Below are positions 51,612-60,604 of a DNA stretch of 64,000 nt, piece by piece; positions within the stretch are counted from its first letter, which is position 1; the number at the start of each line of letters is the position of its first letter. The notes beneath the pieces were generated by a model. It saw only the letters and a list, made by a program, of their open reading frames with translations. It did not search any database and was not told the DNA's origin. This DNA comes from Kineosporia babensis (GTDB lineage: Bacteria; Actinomycetota; Actinomycetes; Actinomycetales; Kineosporiaceae), in assembly GCF_021129305.1 (NCBI RefSeq), contig NZ_JAJOMB010000014.1, positions 62,001 to 126,000 of the forward strand, written 5' to 3'. The position numbers and the translations under genes were made by a program.

Positions 51612-51802
51612 CCCATCTGGTGATCGACCGCGAAGCCTGCGCCGGGCACGGGCTGTGTTACGGCTCGGCTCCCGGCATCGTCGAGTCGGACGAGCAGGGC
51701 GATCCGGTGATCCTGGCCGATCCGGTGCCCTCGGGGCTGCTCGGTCAGGCCCAGCGGGTGGTGGCGTACTGCCCGGAAAGGGCCTTGGAGCTCAGAGAAT
51801 GA
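51608..51802 (+). CDS. Small P450-type ferredoxin ([3Fe-4S])
   Basis: A 64-residue ferredoxin with three conserved cysteines: CAGHGLC (C-x5-C) and YCPERAL near the end. This is the usual single-cluster [3Fe-4S] pattern of actinobacterial P450 electron donors. ATG overlaps the SDR stop (ATGA) and its stop overlaps the reductase start. Confidence 0.87.
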   Translation: MTHLVIDREACAGHGLCYGSAPGIVESDEQGDPVILADPVPSGLLGQAQRVVAYCPERALELRE

Positions 51803-52713
51803 CGGATCTGCTGGAGGTCGAGGTGGTGGCCCGGGACCTGGTGGCCGACGGGGTGGTGCAGGTGACCCTGAGCGCTGCCGATGAGCTGCCCCCGTGGCAA
51901 CCGGGCGCCCACCTCGATCTGCACCTCGCGCCGGGCCTGGTGCGGCAGTACTCGCTGTGCGGAGATCCGGCCGACCGCAGCGTCTTCCGGGTGGCGGTGC
52001 TGCTGGAGGAATCCGGGCGGGGAGGATCCGCGCAGGTGCACCGGCTGCAGCCCGGGCAGGTTCTGAGAACGAGCAGGCCACGTAACCACTTCGAGCTGGT
52101 GCCGGCCAAGCGCTACCTGTTCATTGCCGGTGGTATCGGGATCACCCCGATGCTGCCGATGATCGGGCAGGTCGCGGGTTCGGGTGCGCAGTGGCGTCTG
52201 GTCTACGGTGGCCGCACCCGGGCCAGCATGGCCTTCCTGAGCCAACTGCAGGAGTTCGGCGAGCAGGTGGAGATCCGGCCGCAGGACGAGACCGGTCTGC
52301 TCGATCTGGGTGAGCTCTTCAATGATCCAGACACCCTGGTCTACTGCTGCGGCCCGGAACCACTGCTCAAGGCCGTCGAAGAACGCTGCCCGCCAGGCGT
52401 TCTGCATGTCGAGCGGTTCAACCCGAAAGCGCCGCTGAGCCCGGAAGGCAGCTTTGAGGTCGAGTTCGCGAAGTCGGGCGTGAGCGTGGCCGTCGAAGCA
52501 GGTGTGAGCATCGTGGAGGCGGCCGAGGAAGCCGGCGTGCAGATCGAGACCTCGTGCCGGGAAGGAACCTGCGGCACCTGCGAATCGGTTCTGCTGGAGG
52601 GCGTGCCGGAGCACCGGGACTCGCTGCTGACCCCCGACGAGCAGGCCGCCAACGACGTGATCTTCCCGTGCGTCTCCCGGGCCCGCTCGCCCCGGCTCGT
52701 GATCGACCGCTGA
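51799..52713 (+). CDS. Phthalate-dioxygenase-reductase-type (VanB-like) FMN/[2Fe-2S] oxidoreductase
   Basis: A 304-residue reductase. The flavin domain has WQPGAHLDLHL and RQYSLCGDP, the NAD domain FIAGGIGITPMLPMI, and a C-terminal plant-type ferredoxin domain with SCREGTCGTCESVLLEG and IFPCVSRA. Supplies electrons to the Rieske oxygenase that follows and possibly to the P450 via the ferredoxin. ATG overlaps the upstream stop by 4 bp. Confidence 0.9.
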   Translation: MTDLLEVEVVARDLVADGVVQVTLSAADELPPWQPGAHLDLHLAPGLVRQYSLCGDPADRSVFRVAVLLEESGRGGSAQVHRLQPGQVLRTSRPRNHFELVPAKRYLFIAGGIGITPMLPMIGQVAGSGAQWRLVYGGRTRASMAFLSQLQEFGEQVEIRPQDETGLLDLGELFNDPDTLVYCCGPEPLLKAVEERCPPGVLHVERFNPKAPLSPEGSFEVEFAKSGVSVAVEAGVSIVEAAEEAGVQIETSCREGTCGTCESVLLEGVPEHRDSLLTPDEQAANDVIFPCVSRARSPRLVIDR

Positions 52714-52726
52714 TCTGGAGGTAGTG

Positions 52727-53899
52727 ATGACCGTGCAGCAACCACTGGCCGGGCGGGGTGACCGGATCCGCCGGGCCCTGGAGCACATCCGCAACGACAG
52801 CACCGACGACTACGGCCAGGTCAACGAGTTCCAGGCGAGGGAGTACACCGACCCCGAGGTGGCCCGCCGCGAGCGCGATCTGGTCTTCGGCCGGGTGCCC
52901 TCGATCGTCTGTCACGGCAGCGAGGTGCCCTGCCCGAACGACTTCATCACCCTGCAGATGCCCCGCAACCGGGTCATCGTGGTTCGCCAGAAGGACGGCA
53001 CGGTCAAGACGTTCGTCAACCTCTGCCGCCACCGGGGCGCCTTGCTGGAGGAGCAGGACAAGGGCCGCTGCCGGCTGTTCTCCTGCGGCTACCACCGCTG
53101 GTCCTACGACACCGACGGCTCGCTGCGGGCGATCACCCGGGACAACACCTTCGGTGAGGTGGACCGCTCGCAGTACGGCCTGATCGAGCTGCCCACCGAG
53201 GAACGGCACGGCTTCGTCTGGGTGGTCGACGATGCTTCGGCCGCCATCGACGTCCAAGCCTGGCTGGGCCCGGAGATGGACTCCGTTCTGGACGGTTACG
53301 GTCTCGGTGACCTGATCGCCGTTCGCTCGGAGGGGTTCGACGAGCCGGTGAACTGGAAGATCATGCAAGACGCGTTCCTGGACGGCTACCACATCCAGTA
53401 CGCGCACCCGAACACCGCCGGAAAACTGATCCACACCAACGTGATGGCCGCCGAGGACTTCGGCCGGCACGTGCGGTTCATCGCTCCGCGCAAGAGCATC
53501 GACAAGTACCTGGAAGAAGCTCCGGCCGCCGACGAGGACCTGTCCCGGCACGTCACCGAGACGCACTTCCTGCTGCCGAACAGCACGTTGCTGCGCCAGC
53601 CGGACCATTTCCAGCTGCTCACCTTCCGCCCGCACCCCGGCGACCCGGGGCGCAGCCGGATGGAGATGCGGCTGATCGTGCCCACGGTCGAGGCCTCCGG
53701 GATGAGCGAGGAGCGCTGGAACCACCTGTGGGAGAAGAACTGGAAGATCCTGATCGCGGTGCTGCACAACGAGGACTTCCCGCTGCTGCGCAGTTCCCAG
53801 GCCGGGCTGGCCAGCGCCGATGCCGGCGGCATGCTGCTGGGCCGCAACGAGTTCGTCAACCAGGTGTTCCGGCGTGAACTGCGGAAGCTGATCTCATGA
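52727..53899 (+). CDS. Rieske non-heme iron oxygenase, large (alpha) subunit
   Basis: A 390-residue oxygenase. The Rieske cluster is CRHRGALLEE...CGYHRWSY (C-x-H, C-x2-H). The mononuclear iron site appears as DAFLDGYHIQYAHP with a later acidic residue in NEDFPLL. No beta subunit is encoded, so it is of the homomultimeric type that couples with a VanB-like reductase, as found directly upstream. ATG 52727 (after GGAGG) is preferred to GTG 52724. Catalyses ring hydroxylation or O/N-demethylation. Confidence 0.9.
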   Translation: MTVQQPLAGRGDRIRRALEHIRNDSTDDYGQVNEFQAREYTDPEVARRERDLVFGRVPSIVCHGSEVPCPNDFITLQMPRNRVIVVRQKDGTVKTFVNLCRHRGALLEEQDKGRCRLFSCGYHRWSYDTDGSLRAITRDNTFGEVDRSQYGLIELPTEERHGFVWVVDDASAAIDVQAWLGPEMDSVLDGYGLGDLIAVRSEGFDEPVNWKIMQDAFLDGYHIQYAHPNTAGKLIHTNVMAAEDFGRHVRFIAPRKSIDKYLEEAPAADEDLSRHVTETHFLLPNSTLLRQPDHFQLLTFRPHPGDPGRSRMEMRLIVPTVEASGMSEERWNHLWEKNWKILIAVLHNEDFPLLRSSQAGLASADAGGMLLGRNEFVNQVFRRELRKLIS

Positions 53900-54726
53900 T
53901 CGACCTGGAATGGGCCGGCTCTTCACTGGAGTCGGACGCGCTGGCCGAGATGCTGCAGGCGGCCGCGCAGGCCGATGCCGAGGCGGGCTTTCCCCAGCTG
54001 TCCGCGCACGATCCGTTGCCGCCCGGAACGACCCAGTTGCTGATCTGGTTGCTGCCGGACGAGCGCACCGAACTCGTGGAGCCCAGCCTGGCCGCCTACC
54101 TGCGGGTCGAGCCGGTGGGCGAGGGGGTGGCCGAGTTGTCGTACGTGGTCCGGCCGGAATACCGCTCGCGGGGCATCACCACGCTGGCGCTGGAGAAGAT
54201 CGGCCTGGGTCTGGACGACCCCGGCGGCTGGCAGGGCACCGGAGCGCGGAGCCTGCGGATCTGGGCCAAGGCCAGCCATCCGGCCGCGTTGCGGATGTCG
54301 TTGCGATTCCGGCAGCTCGGCATCCGGACCGGGGCGCGGCGGTGGCAGCTGGTCATCCCGCTCAAGGCCGGTCGCGAGATCGACCCCGGTGCTTCGGCGA
54401 CTATGGACGTTCACTCGTCTGCGGAGCCGGAGGGCCCCTTGGGCAGGTGGCCGGGTGCGCACAAGCTACTGGCTGCTGACGGTGCGCTCTGGTGGCGAGA
54501 AGATCCCGGTGAACCCACCGAGTACGGGGACGCGGGCCGCATCCTGGCGATCGAGGGGGCCCATCAGCGCGAGCTTCTGGTCGCGGTTCTGGAACGACTG
54601 CGCGACGGCGGCCGCCGGGCCGCCTTGATCACCCTGGACGCCTACGACCCGCTGGTGCCCGAAGCGCTCGCTCTCGGGTTCATGCACGACCAGACGGACG
54701 TCCTTTACACGGTGGGTGCCCGATGA
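53896..54726 (+). CDS. GNAT-family acetyltransferase-like protein (tandem GNAT)
   Basis: A 276-residue protein. The acetyl-CoA-binding motif A is visible in the first half: AELSYVVRPEYRSRGITTLA followed by LEKIGLGL. The second half has a weaker GNAT-like pattern (LVAVLERLRDGGRRAALITL, PLVPEALALGFMHD). The layout resembles MshD-type double GNAT proteins. ATG overlaps the Rieske stop (ATGA). Its role in the pathway is unclear. Confidence 0.72.
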   Translation: MIDLEWAGSSLESDALAEMLQAAAQADAEAGFPQLSAHDPLPPGTTQLLIWLLPDERTELVEPSLAAYLRVEPVGEGVAELSYVVRPEYRSRGITTLALEKIGLGLDDPGGWQGTGARSLRIWAKASHPAALRMSLRFRQLGIRTGARRWQLVIPLKAGREIDPGASATMDVHSSAEPEGPLGRWPGAHKLLAADGALWWREDPGEPTEYGDAGRILAIEGAHQRELLVAVLERLRDGGRRAALITLDAYDPLVPEALALGFMHDQTDVLYTVGAR

Positions 54727-55427
54727 TCCCCGATGACTTGCTCGCGGTGGTGGAACATCACGGTCAGGCGGTGGCCCGGGGCGAGGACCGTGCGGTGCTC
54801 GCGGACTTCCGTCAGGACCGGATCGGGCAGTTGGTGGCCTCGGCCCGTCCGCCTCGGGAGATGAATGCGGCGCAGGTTCTGGGCGTGGAACCAGGTCCGG
54901 TCGAGGGGCAGTACACGGCGCACATCCGTTACACCGGGGCGGGCGGGGACGAGGCGATCTTCCGCAGCCGCTGGATTTTCGTGGACGACGCCTGGCGGGT
55001 CACGAACGTGCGGAACGTGCCGGACACTCCACCGCGCTGGCCGGACCCGGAGCCCGATCAGCTGGAGGCTGCGCACTGGCAGGGCCTGGAGCGCGGCGAG
55101 CTACGGCTGCAACATTGCCCGGCCTGCGGTACTTGGATCTGGGCGCCGCGGCCGATCTGCCCTACCTGTCATCGGGCCCGGCCGCTGTGGGAAGAAGTCG
55201 AGCCCCACGGCACGGTGTTCGCGTGGACGCGCACCTGGCAGCCGTTCGATCCGGTGGTCACCGGGCACCTGCCTTATGTGGTGGTGAACGTCGAGCTGGC
55301 GGGCGCGGGTGGGCGGCGGCTCATGGGAGTGCTTTTGGACGGGGACCGCGCCGACGTACGCATCGGCACCACGGTGCACGGAGAGTTCGACAACGGGCTG
55401 CTGCGCTGGCGCCTGGAGGCAGCATGA
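54723..55427 (+). CDS. Fusion: SnoaL/NTF2-like domain + DUF35 zinc-ribbon OB-fold
   Basis: A 234-residue protein. The first 100 residues look like an NTF2/SnoaL-type domain (DLLAVVEHHGQAVARGEDRA, ARPPREMNAAQVLG, SRWIFVDDAWRVTNVRNVP). The rest is DUF35: the zinc ribbon CPACGTWIWAPRPICPTCH and an OB fold (GTVFAWTRTW, PYVVVNVELAG). Known steroid aldolase partners (ChsH2) fuse a MaoC-like domain to DUF35; here an NTF2-like domain takes its place. Overlaps both neighbours by 4 bp and is expected to bind the following thiolase. Confidence 0.78.
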   Translation: MIPDDLLAVVEHHGQAVARGEDRAVLADFRQDRIGQLVASARPPREMNAAQVLGVEPGPVEGQYTAHIRYTGAGGDEAIFRSRWIFVDDAWRVTNVRNVPDTPPRWPDPEPDQLEAAHWQGLERGELRLQHCPACGTWIWAPRPICPTCHRARPLWEEVEPHGTVFAWTRTWQPFDPVVTGHLPYVVVNVELAGAGGRRLMGVLLDGDRADVRIGTTVHGEFDNGLLRWRLEAA

Positions 55428-56593
55428 GCGGCTTCCAGGGCGCGGCCGCGGTGGTCGGCGCGGCCAACACGCCCTTGCACAAGCGCGGCACCAGCGCGAA
55501 GACCTCGCTGGAACTGACCCTCGAAGCCATTCTGGCCGCCGCCGAGGACGCCGGGGTGGACCCGCACGACATCGACGGCTTCAGTTCCTACGCCGCCGAC
55601 GACAACGAGGGCCTGGCCGTCGGGGCGGCCCTGGGGGTACGGGAGATCCGCTGGTCCACCCTGGTCTGGGGCGGAGGCGGCGGCGGAGTCAGCGCAGCCG
55701 TCAACGCCGCCGCGGCCGCTGTGGCCAGCGGACAGGCCGAGATGGTGGCCGTCTACCGCGGCCTGTCCGAGGCCGACGCGGGCCGGCAGAGCTACCGCAA
55801 GGGACACCTGGGCCCGCTGTACGGAGCGCACGGCATGCTCGTCCCGGCCCAGGTCTGTGCCCTGCGCACGCAGCGGATGATCGAGGTCGACGGCGTCCCG
55901 GCCGAGGCGCTGGAAGCGTTGGTGGCCGCGGCCTACCACCACGCCCAGACCAACCCCGCCGCCGTCGCCTACGGCAAACCGCTCGACCCGGCCGTCTACG
56001 CCGACTCCCGGATGATCTCCGAGCCGCTGCGGCTGTACGACTGCTCCCGGGAGAACGACGGCGCCGGAGCAGTGCTGGTGACCACCGCCGAGCGCGCCCG
56101 GAGACTGCGCCGCCCGCCGGCCTACGTGCTGTCGGCCGTGCAGGGCAGCGGGCCCGGCTGGTTCGAGTCTGCCGAGAACGAGGACACCTACACCAGTGCG
56201 GGCTTTCACCCGGCAATGGTGGAACGGCTCTGGCGGGGAGCCGGGATCGGGCCCGGAGACGTGGACGTGGTGCAGGTCTACGAGAACTTCTCCGGCCCGG
56301 CCGTGGCCTCGCTGATCGACCTGGGCCTGGTCCCACCGGGCCCGGACGCCACCAAGGTGCTGCACCGCGACAACCTGCTGGCCCCGCACGGTGCCCTGCC
56401 CCTGAACACGGCCGGCGGCAACCTCGCCGAAGGCTTCGTGCACGGCATCGGCCTGGTGGTCGAGGCGGTCCGGCAGATCCAGGGCCGCTCGCCGAACCAG
56501 GTGCCCGGTGCCGCGATCTCCCTGCTCCTCGGTGGGCCGATGGCGCCGCTGGTCAGCGCCACGCTCTTCGGTTCCGCCGCCACACTTTCCTGA
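55424..56593 (+). CDS. Thiolase-like lipid-transfer protein / probable acyl-CoA retro-aldolase (2)
   Basis: A 389-residue thiolase-fold protein. It has VVGAANTPLHKRGTSAKTSL, DIDGFSSYAADDN, and the C-terminal NTAGGNLAEGFVHGIGLVVE. The nucleophile-Cys region reads TLVWGGGGGGVSAAVNAA, without Cys. Together with the DUF35 fusion protein it is predicted to cleave a beta-hydroxyacyl-CoA by retro-aldol reaction (by analogy to Ltp2). ATG overlaps the upstream stop. Confidence 0.82.
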   Translation: MSGFQGAAAVVGAANTPLHKRGTSAKTSLELTLEAILAAAEDAGVDPHDIDGFSSYAADDNEGLAVGAALGVREIRWSTLVWGGGGGGVSAAVNAAAAAVASGQAEMVAVYRGLSEADAGRQSYRKGHLGPLYGAHGMLVPAQVCALRTQRMIEVDGVPAEALEALVAAAYHHAQTNPAAVAYGKPLDPAVYADSRMISEPLRLYDCSRENDGAGAVLVTTAERARRLRRPPAYVLSAVQGSGPGWFESAENEDTYTSAGFHPAMVERLWRGAGIGPGDVDVVQVYENFSGPAVASLIDLGLVPPGPDATKVLHRDNLLAPHGALPLNTAGGNLAEGFVHGIGLVVEAVRQIQGRSPNQVPGAAISLLLGGPMAPLVSATLFGSAATLS

Positions 56594-56624
56594 AGGACAG
56601 CGCAACGACGCGTGAGGAGTTCCG

Positions 56625-58139
56625 ATGGGTACCTCGGTCGGCTCGGCCCTGAACTGGTGGGCCCGCACCAAAGGCAGCAGCCCGGCACTGGTCTTCGCCG
56701 AGGACTCGGTGGACTACCGGACTCTGCGGGACTGGTCCGGGGCCGTGGCCCGCACCCTGCACGAGCGTGGGGTGGGCGAGGGCGAACGCGTGGGCCTGCT
56801 CGGCGGCAACACGGCGGCCTGGGCGGCCACGGCGTTCGGGGTGATGAAGGCGGGCGCGGTGCTGGTCCCGCTCAACCCCCGGCTGGTGGCCGAGGAGCTG
56901 GCCAAGCTGCTGGGTGATTCGGGCACGACCCTGGTTCTCGCCGAGCGGCAGTACCTGCCGGTGCTGGAGGAGGTGCGCGGCGCCGGGCTGGTCTTCGACG
57001 TCCATGCTCTGGAGGATCTGGCCGCCCTGAGAGGTGGGCCCGCAGACTCGTTCCGGATCGACCGGGCCCCGCACGAACCGGTCGCGCTGCTGTTCACCAG
57101 TGGCTCCACCGGTCTGTCGAAGGGCGTGATCTGCACCAACCGCACGTTGCTGGACATCGTGTTCGAGGCCTCCTTGTGCGAGGAGGGCCTGCGCCCGGGC
57201 GGCAGCAGCCTGCTTCTGCTGCCGCTGTGCTTCACCCCGGGGCTGGTGTGGGGTCTGAGCATGCAGGTGGTGCTGGGCGGCACGCTGGTGGTCGAGGAGA
57301 AGCTGGATCCCTCGCGGGCGGTCCGGCTGATCGAGAAGCACCGGATCGGGACGATGTTCGGGGTCCCGCTGATCTACGAGTCGCTCTCGCGAGCGCCCGA
57401 GTTCGCCGATGCCGACCTCTCGAGCGTGCGTACCGCGGTGATCGGTGGTGCCGCGGTGTCGACGCGACTGCTGGCCGCCTGGGGTGCCAAAGGTGTGAAG
57501 CTACGGCAGATCTACGGGATGACCGAGGCCGGTGGGGTGGCGACCGCGACCTGGCCGTCGGAGGCCGAGAGTCATCCGGGCTCGTGCGGCAGCGGTTCGG
57601 CCTTCACCGAGCTGAAGGTGGTCCGTCCGGACGGCAGCGACTGCGATCCGGGGGAACCGGGTGAGATCCTGCTGCGCGGACCGGGTGTCACCCCCGGCTA
57701 CTGGGAGGACCCGGTCACCACCGGGCAGGCCTTCCGCGACGGCTGGCTGCACAGCGGCGATCTGGGGGTCTGCGACGCCGAGGGCCGGCTGACCTTTCTG
57801 GACCGGATGAAGGATCTGATCATCTCCGGCGGGATCAACATCTCGCCGGTCGAGATCGAGCAGGCGATCAGCACCATCCCGGGGGTGAGCGAGGTGTCGG
57901 TGATCGCGGCCCGGGACGAGCGGTTCGGGGAGACCCCGGCCGCGATCGTGGTGGCCGAAGGGCTGAGCGAGAGCGAGATCGTCCAGGCCTGCAACCGCAA
58001 GATGGCCGACTACAAGGTGCCCCGGTACGTGATCGTCCGGGCCGACGCCCTGCCGCGGCTGCCCAGCGGCAAGATCTCCAAACGGGCTGTGCGGCAGGAG
58101 TATGCCGACATCGCCGACCAGCAGCCCCGCGTCCGCTGA
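56625..58139 (+). CDS. Acyl-CoA synthetase (AMP-forming)
   Basis: A 504-residue ligase. The AMP-binding P-loop is LLFTSGSTGLSKGV, the A5 region is QIYGMTEAGG, and the hinge is SGDLGVCDAEGRLTFLDRMK with DLIISGGINISPVEIE. The final Lys motif is PSGKISKRAVR. Expected to activate a carboxylic acid produced by the aldehyde dehydrogenases. Follows the thiolase by 31 bp with GAGGAG before ATG. Confidence 0.9.
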   Translation: MGTSVGSALNWWARTKGSSPALVFAEDSVDYRTLRDWSGAVARTLHERGVGEGERVGLLGGNTAAWAATAFGVMKAGAVLVPLNPRLVAEELAKLLGDSGTTLVLAERQYLPVLEEVRGAGLVFDVHALEDLAALRGGPADSFRIDRAPHEPVALLFTSGSTGLSKGVICTNRTLLDIVFEASLCEEGLRPGGSSLLLLPLCFTPGLVWGLSMQVVLGGTLVVEEKLDPSRAVRLIEKHRIGTMFGVPLIYESLSRAPEFADADLSSVRTAVIGGAAVSTRLLAAWGAKGVKLRQIYGMTEAGGVATATWPSEAESHPGSCGSGSAFTELKVVRPDGSDCDPGEPGEILLRGPGVTPGYWEDPVTTGQAFRDGWLHSGDLGVCDAEGRLTFLDRMKDLIISGGINISPVEIEQAISTIPGVSEVSVIAARDERFGETPAAIVVAEGLSESEIVQACNRKMADYKVPRYVIVRADALPRLPSGKISKRAVRQEYADIADQQPRVR

Positions 58140-58158
58140 ACCCTTGGGAGGAAGTTCG

Positions 58159-59310
58159 ATGCAGACCGATCTCTACGAGGCCGACCACGAGGACTACCGC
58201 CGCACCGTGCGGGCCTTCATGGAGCGGGAGGTGGTGCCCAACCTGGAGAAGTGGGACGCCCAGCGGGAGGTCGACCGCGAGACCTGGCGCCGGGCCGGTG
58301 CGGCCGGGCTGATCGGTCTGCAGGTGCCCGAGGAGTACGGCGGGCCGGGTGTGAGCGACTACCGCTTCCGGTTCGTGCTGTGCGAGGAGGTGGCGCGGGT
58401 CGGTGCGTCGTCGTTGCAGTCGTCGTTCGCCACCAACGACGACATCGTGCTTGGCTATCTGCTGGGCCTGGGCACCCCGGATCAGAAGGCGCGGTGGCTG
58501 CCGGGTTTCGCCACCGGTGAGACGATCGGCGCGATCGCCATGAGCGAGCCCGGCGCCGGCAGCGACCTGCGAGGCATCACCACCTCGGCGGTGCGTGAGG
58601 GCGATCACTGGGTGATCAACGGCTCGAAGACGTTCATCACCAACGGGATCCTGGCCGACCTGGTGATCGTGGTGGCCCGCACCGACCCGGCCGGCGGCAG
58701 CGACGGGTTCAGCCTGTTCGTGGTGGAGCGCGGCACCGCGGGTTTCGAGCGCGGGCGCAAGCTGGACAAGGTCGGCCTGGCCGCGCAGGACACGGCCGAG
58801 CTGTTCTTCGAGAACGTCCGGGTGCCTTCGGACTGTCTGCTGGGGCCACTGGGTGAGGGACTGCGCCTGCTGATGCGTAACCTGCCCCGCGAGCGGATGG
58901 GGATCGCCGTGGCCGCGCAGTGCTCGGCCGAGGCCGCCTTCGGCTGGACGCTGGAGTACGTGAGGCAGCGCCAGGCTTTCGGCCGGCCGATCGCGCAGTT
59001 CCAGACGGTCGGGCACACCCTGGCCGATTTGCGGACCCACCTCGAGGTGACCCGGGCCTACCTGGACCGCTGTGTGCGCGAACTGAACCGGGGCACGCTG
59101 AGCGCGGTGGATGCGGCCAAGGCCAAGTGGTGGGCGACCGACGTGCAGTGGAAGATCGTCGACACCGGGGTGCAGTTGCACGGCGGCTACGGCTACATGA
59201 GCGAGTACCCGATCGCCAAGGCCTTCGTGGATGCCCGGGTGCAGCGGATCTACGGCGGCACCAACGAGATCATGGCCGAGATCGTCAGCCGCGACCTCAC
59301 GCGCTCGTGA
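58159..59310 (+). CDS. Acyl-CoA dehydrogenase
   Basis: A 383-residue flavin dehydrogenase. The FAD/substrate segment AIAMSEPGAGSDLRGITTSA is present, as are INGSKTFITNG and the C-terminal catalytic Glu in RIYGGTNEIMAEIVSRDL. Introduces the alpha,beta double bond for the hydratases. GGGAGGAAG lies seven bases before ATG. The stop overlaps the convergent MFS gene by 14 bp. Confidence 0.9.
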   Translation: MQTDLYEADHEDYRRTVRAFMEREVVPNLEKWDAQREVDRETWRRAGAAGLIGLQVPEEYGGPGVSDYRFRFVLCEEVARVGASSLQSSFATNDDIVLGYLLGLGTPDQKARWLPGFATGETIGAIAMSEPGAGSDLRGITTSAVREGDHWVINGSKTFITNGILADLVIVVARTDPAGGSDGFSLFVVERGTAGFERGRKLDKVGLAAQDTAELFFENVRVPSDCLLGPLGEGLRLLMRNLPRERMGIAVAAQCSAEAAFGWTLEYVRQRQAFGRPIAQFQTVGHTLADLRTHLEVTRAYLDRCVRELNRGTLSAVDAAKAKWWATDVQWKIVDTGVQLHGGYGYMSEYPIAKAFVDARVQRIYGGTNEIMAEIVSRDLTRS

Positions 59311-60541
59311 GGATCGGCCGGGCCCGGACCGTGATCGACAGGACGGCGGCGATCAGGCAGAGCGCGGCGCCGGACCACCAGGCGTAGGTGTAGGTGCCGA
59401 AGGTGTCGCGGATGACGCCTGCGCCCAGCGCGGCCGCGGCCGCACCGAGCTGGTGGGAGGCGAAGACCCAGCCGAACACGATCGTCCCCTGCTCCTTGAA
59501 GATCTCCCGGCACAGGGCCGCGGTCGGGGGCACCGTGGCCACCCAGTCCAGGCCGTACACCACGATGAACAGCACCATGCTGGGGTGGACGCGATCGGCC
59601 AGGAGCCAGGGCAGCATCACCAGCCCGACGCCCCGGAACGCGTAGTAGGCCACCAGCAGCAGCCGCGGGTCGACCTTGTCGGTCAGCCAGCCCGAGGCGA
59701 TCGTGCCGATGATGTCGAAGACCCCGACCACCGCGAGCAGGCCCGCCGCGGTGGTGGCCGGCATGCCGTGATCGTGGGCGGAAGGGATGAAGTGGATCCC
59801 GATCAGGCCGTTGGTGGTGGCCCCGCAGATCGCGAACGCAGCCGCCAGAGCCCAGAACGAACGATGGCGGGCGGCCAGCAGCAGCCCGCCGATCGCCCGG
59901 CCGCTGCTCGCACTGCGCGCCGGCGCCACATAGCCAGGGCCCGCGCCGTAGGGCCGCACCCCGCGGTCCTCGGGGTGATCACGCAGGACCAGCCAGACCA
60001 GCGGGACGGCCAGCAGCGCGGCCGCGGCCACCACCAGCGAGGCCGGCCGCCAGCCGGTGTTCTCGGCCAGCGCGGTGACCGGCGGCAGGAAGATCAGCTG
60101 ACCGGTCGCCGAGCCGGCGGTGAGCACACCCATCACCAGGCCGCGCCGGTTCACGAACCAGCGGTTGGCCACGGTCGCGGCGAACACCAGCGCCATCGAG
60201 CCGGTACCCAGGCCGATAAGCAGCCCCCAGAAGACCAGCAGCTGCCAGGACGCCGTCATCACCACACTGCCCCCGGCGCCCAGCGCGACCAGCGTGAGGG
60301 CGCAGGCCACCACCTGGCGGATCCCGAACCGGTCCATGAGGGCGGCCGCGAACGGCGCGGTCAGGCCGTACAGCACCAGGTTGATGCTCACCGCCAGCGA
60401 CATCACGCTCGTGGACCAGCCGAACTCCTCGTGCAGCGGCACCATCAACGCACCCGGCGCGGCCCGGAACCCGGCCGCGCACAGCAGGGCGACGAAGGCC
60501 ACCGCGGCCACGCCCCAGGCGGGGTGGAAACGACGCTGCAC
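59297..60541 (-). CDS. MFS transporter (oxalate/formate antiporter-MCT-like, 12 TM)
   Basis: A 414-residue transporter with about 12 membrane segments. The VPLHEEFGWSTSVMSLAVSI start region and LAFAAALMDRFG-like 2-3 loop (LTAPFAAALMDRFGIRQV) match the monocarboxylate/oxalate-formate group, and TM4-5 has LLIGLGTGSMALVFAATVAN. Likely imports an organic acid for the adjacent regulon. GTG 60541 is the start. Confidence 0.82.
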   Translation of the reverse strand: MQRRFHPAWGVAAVAFVALLCAAGFRAAPGALMVPLHEEFGWSTSVMSLAVSINLVLYGLTAPFAAALMDRFGIRQVVACALTLVALGAGGSVVMTASWQLLVFWGLLIGLGTGSMALVFAATVANRWFVNRRGLVMGVLTAGSATGQLIFLPPVTALAENTGWRPASLVVAAAALLAVPLVWLVLRDHPEDRGVRPYGAGPGYVAPARSASSGRAIGGLLLAARHRSFWALAAAFAICGATTNGLIGIHFIPSAHDHGMPATTAAGLLAVVGVFDIIGTIASGWLTDKVDPRLLLVAYYAFRGVGLVMLPWLLADRVHPSMVLFIVVYGLDWVATVPPTAALCREIFKEQGTIVFGWVFASHQLGAAAAALGAGVIRDTFGTYTYAWWSGAALCLIAAVLSITVRARPILTSA

Positions 60542-60604
60542 GATAGACCTAGCCTTCTTCAGGGGAGCCAGAGCGCGGGTAGCGTAGCTCTTTCGGGGCG
60601 GCCT

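Noticed and set aside
60547-60563. Possible fifth TetR-regulon operator (ACCTA-N7-TCAGG) before the MFS gene
   Set aside because: The second half-site matches poorly and no -35/-10 pair fits.
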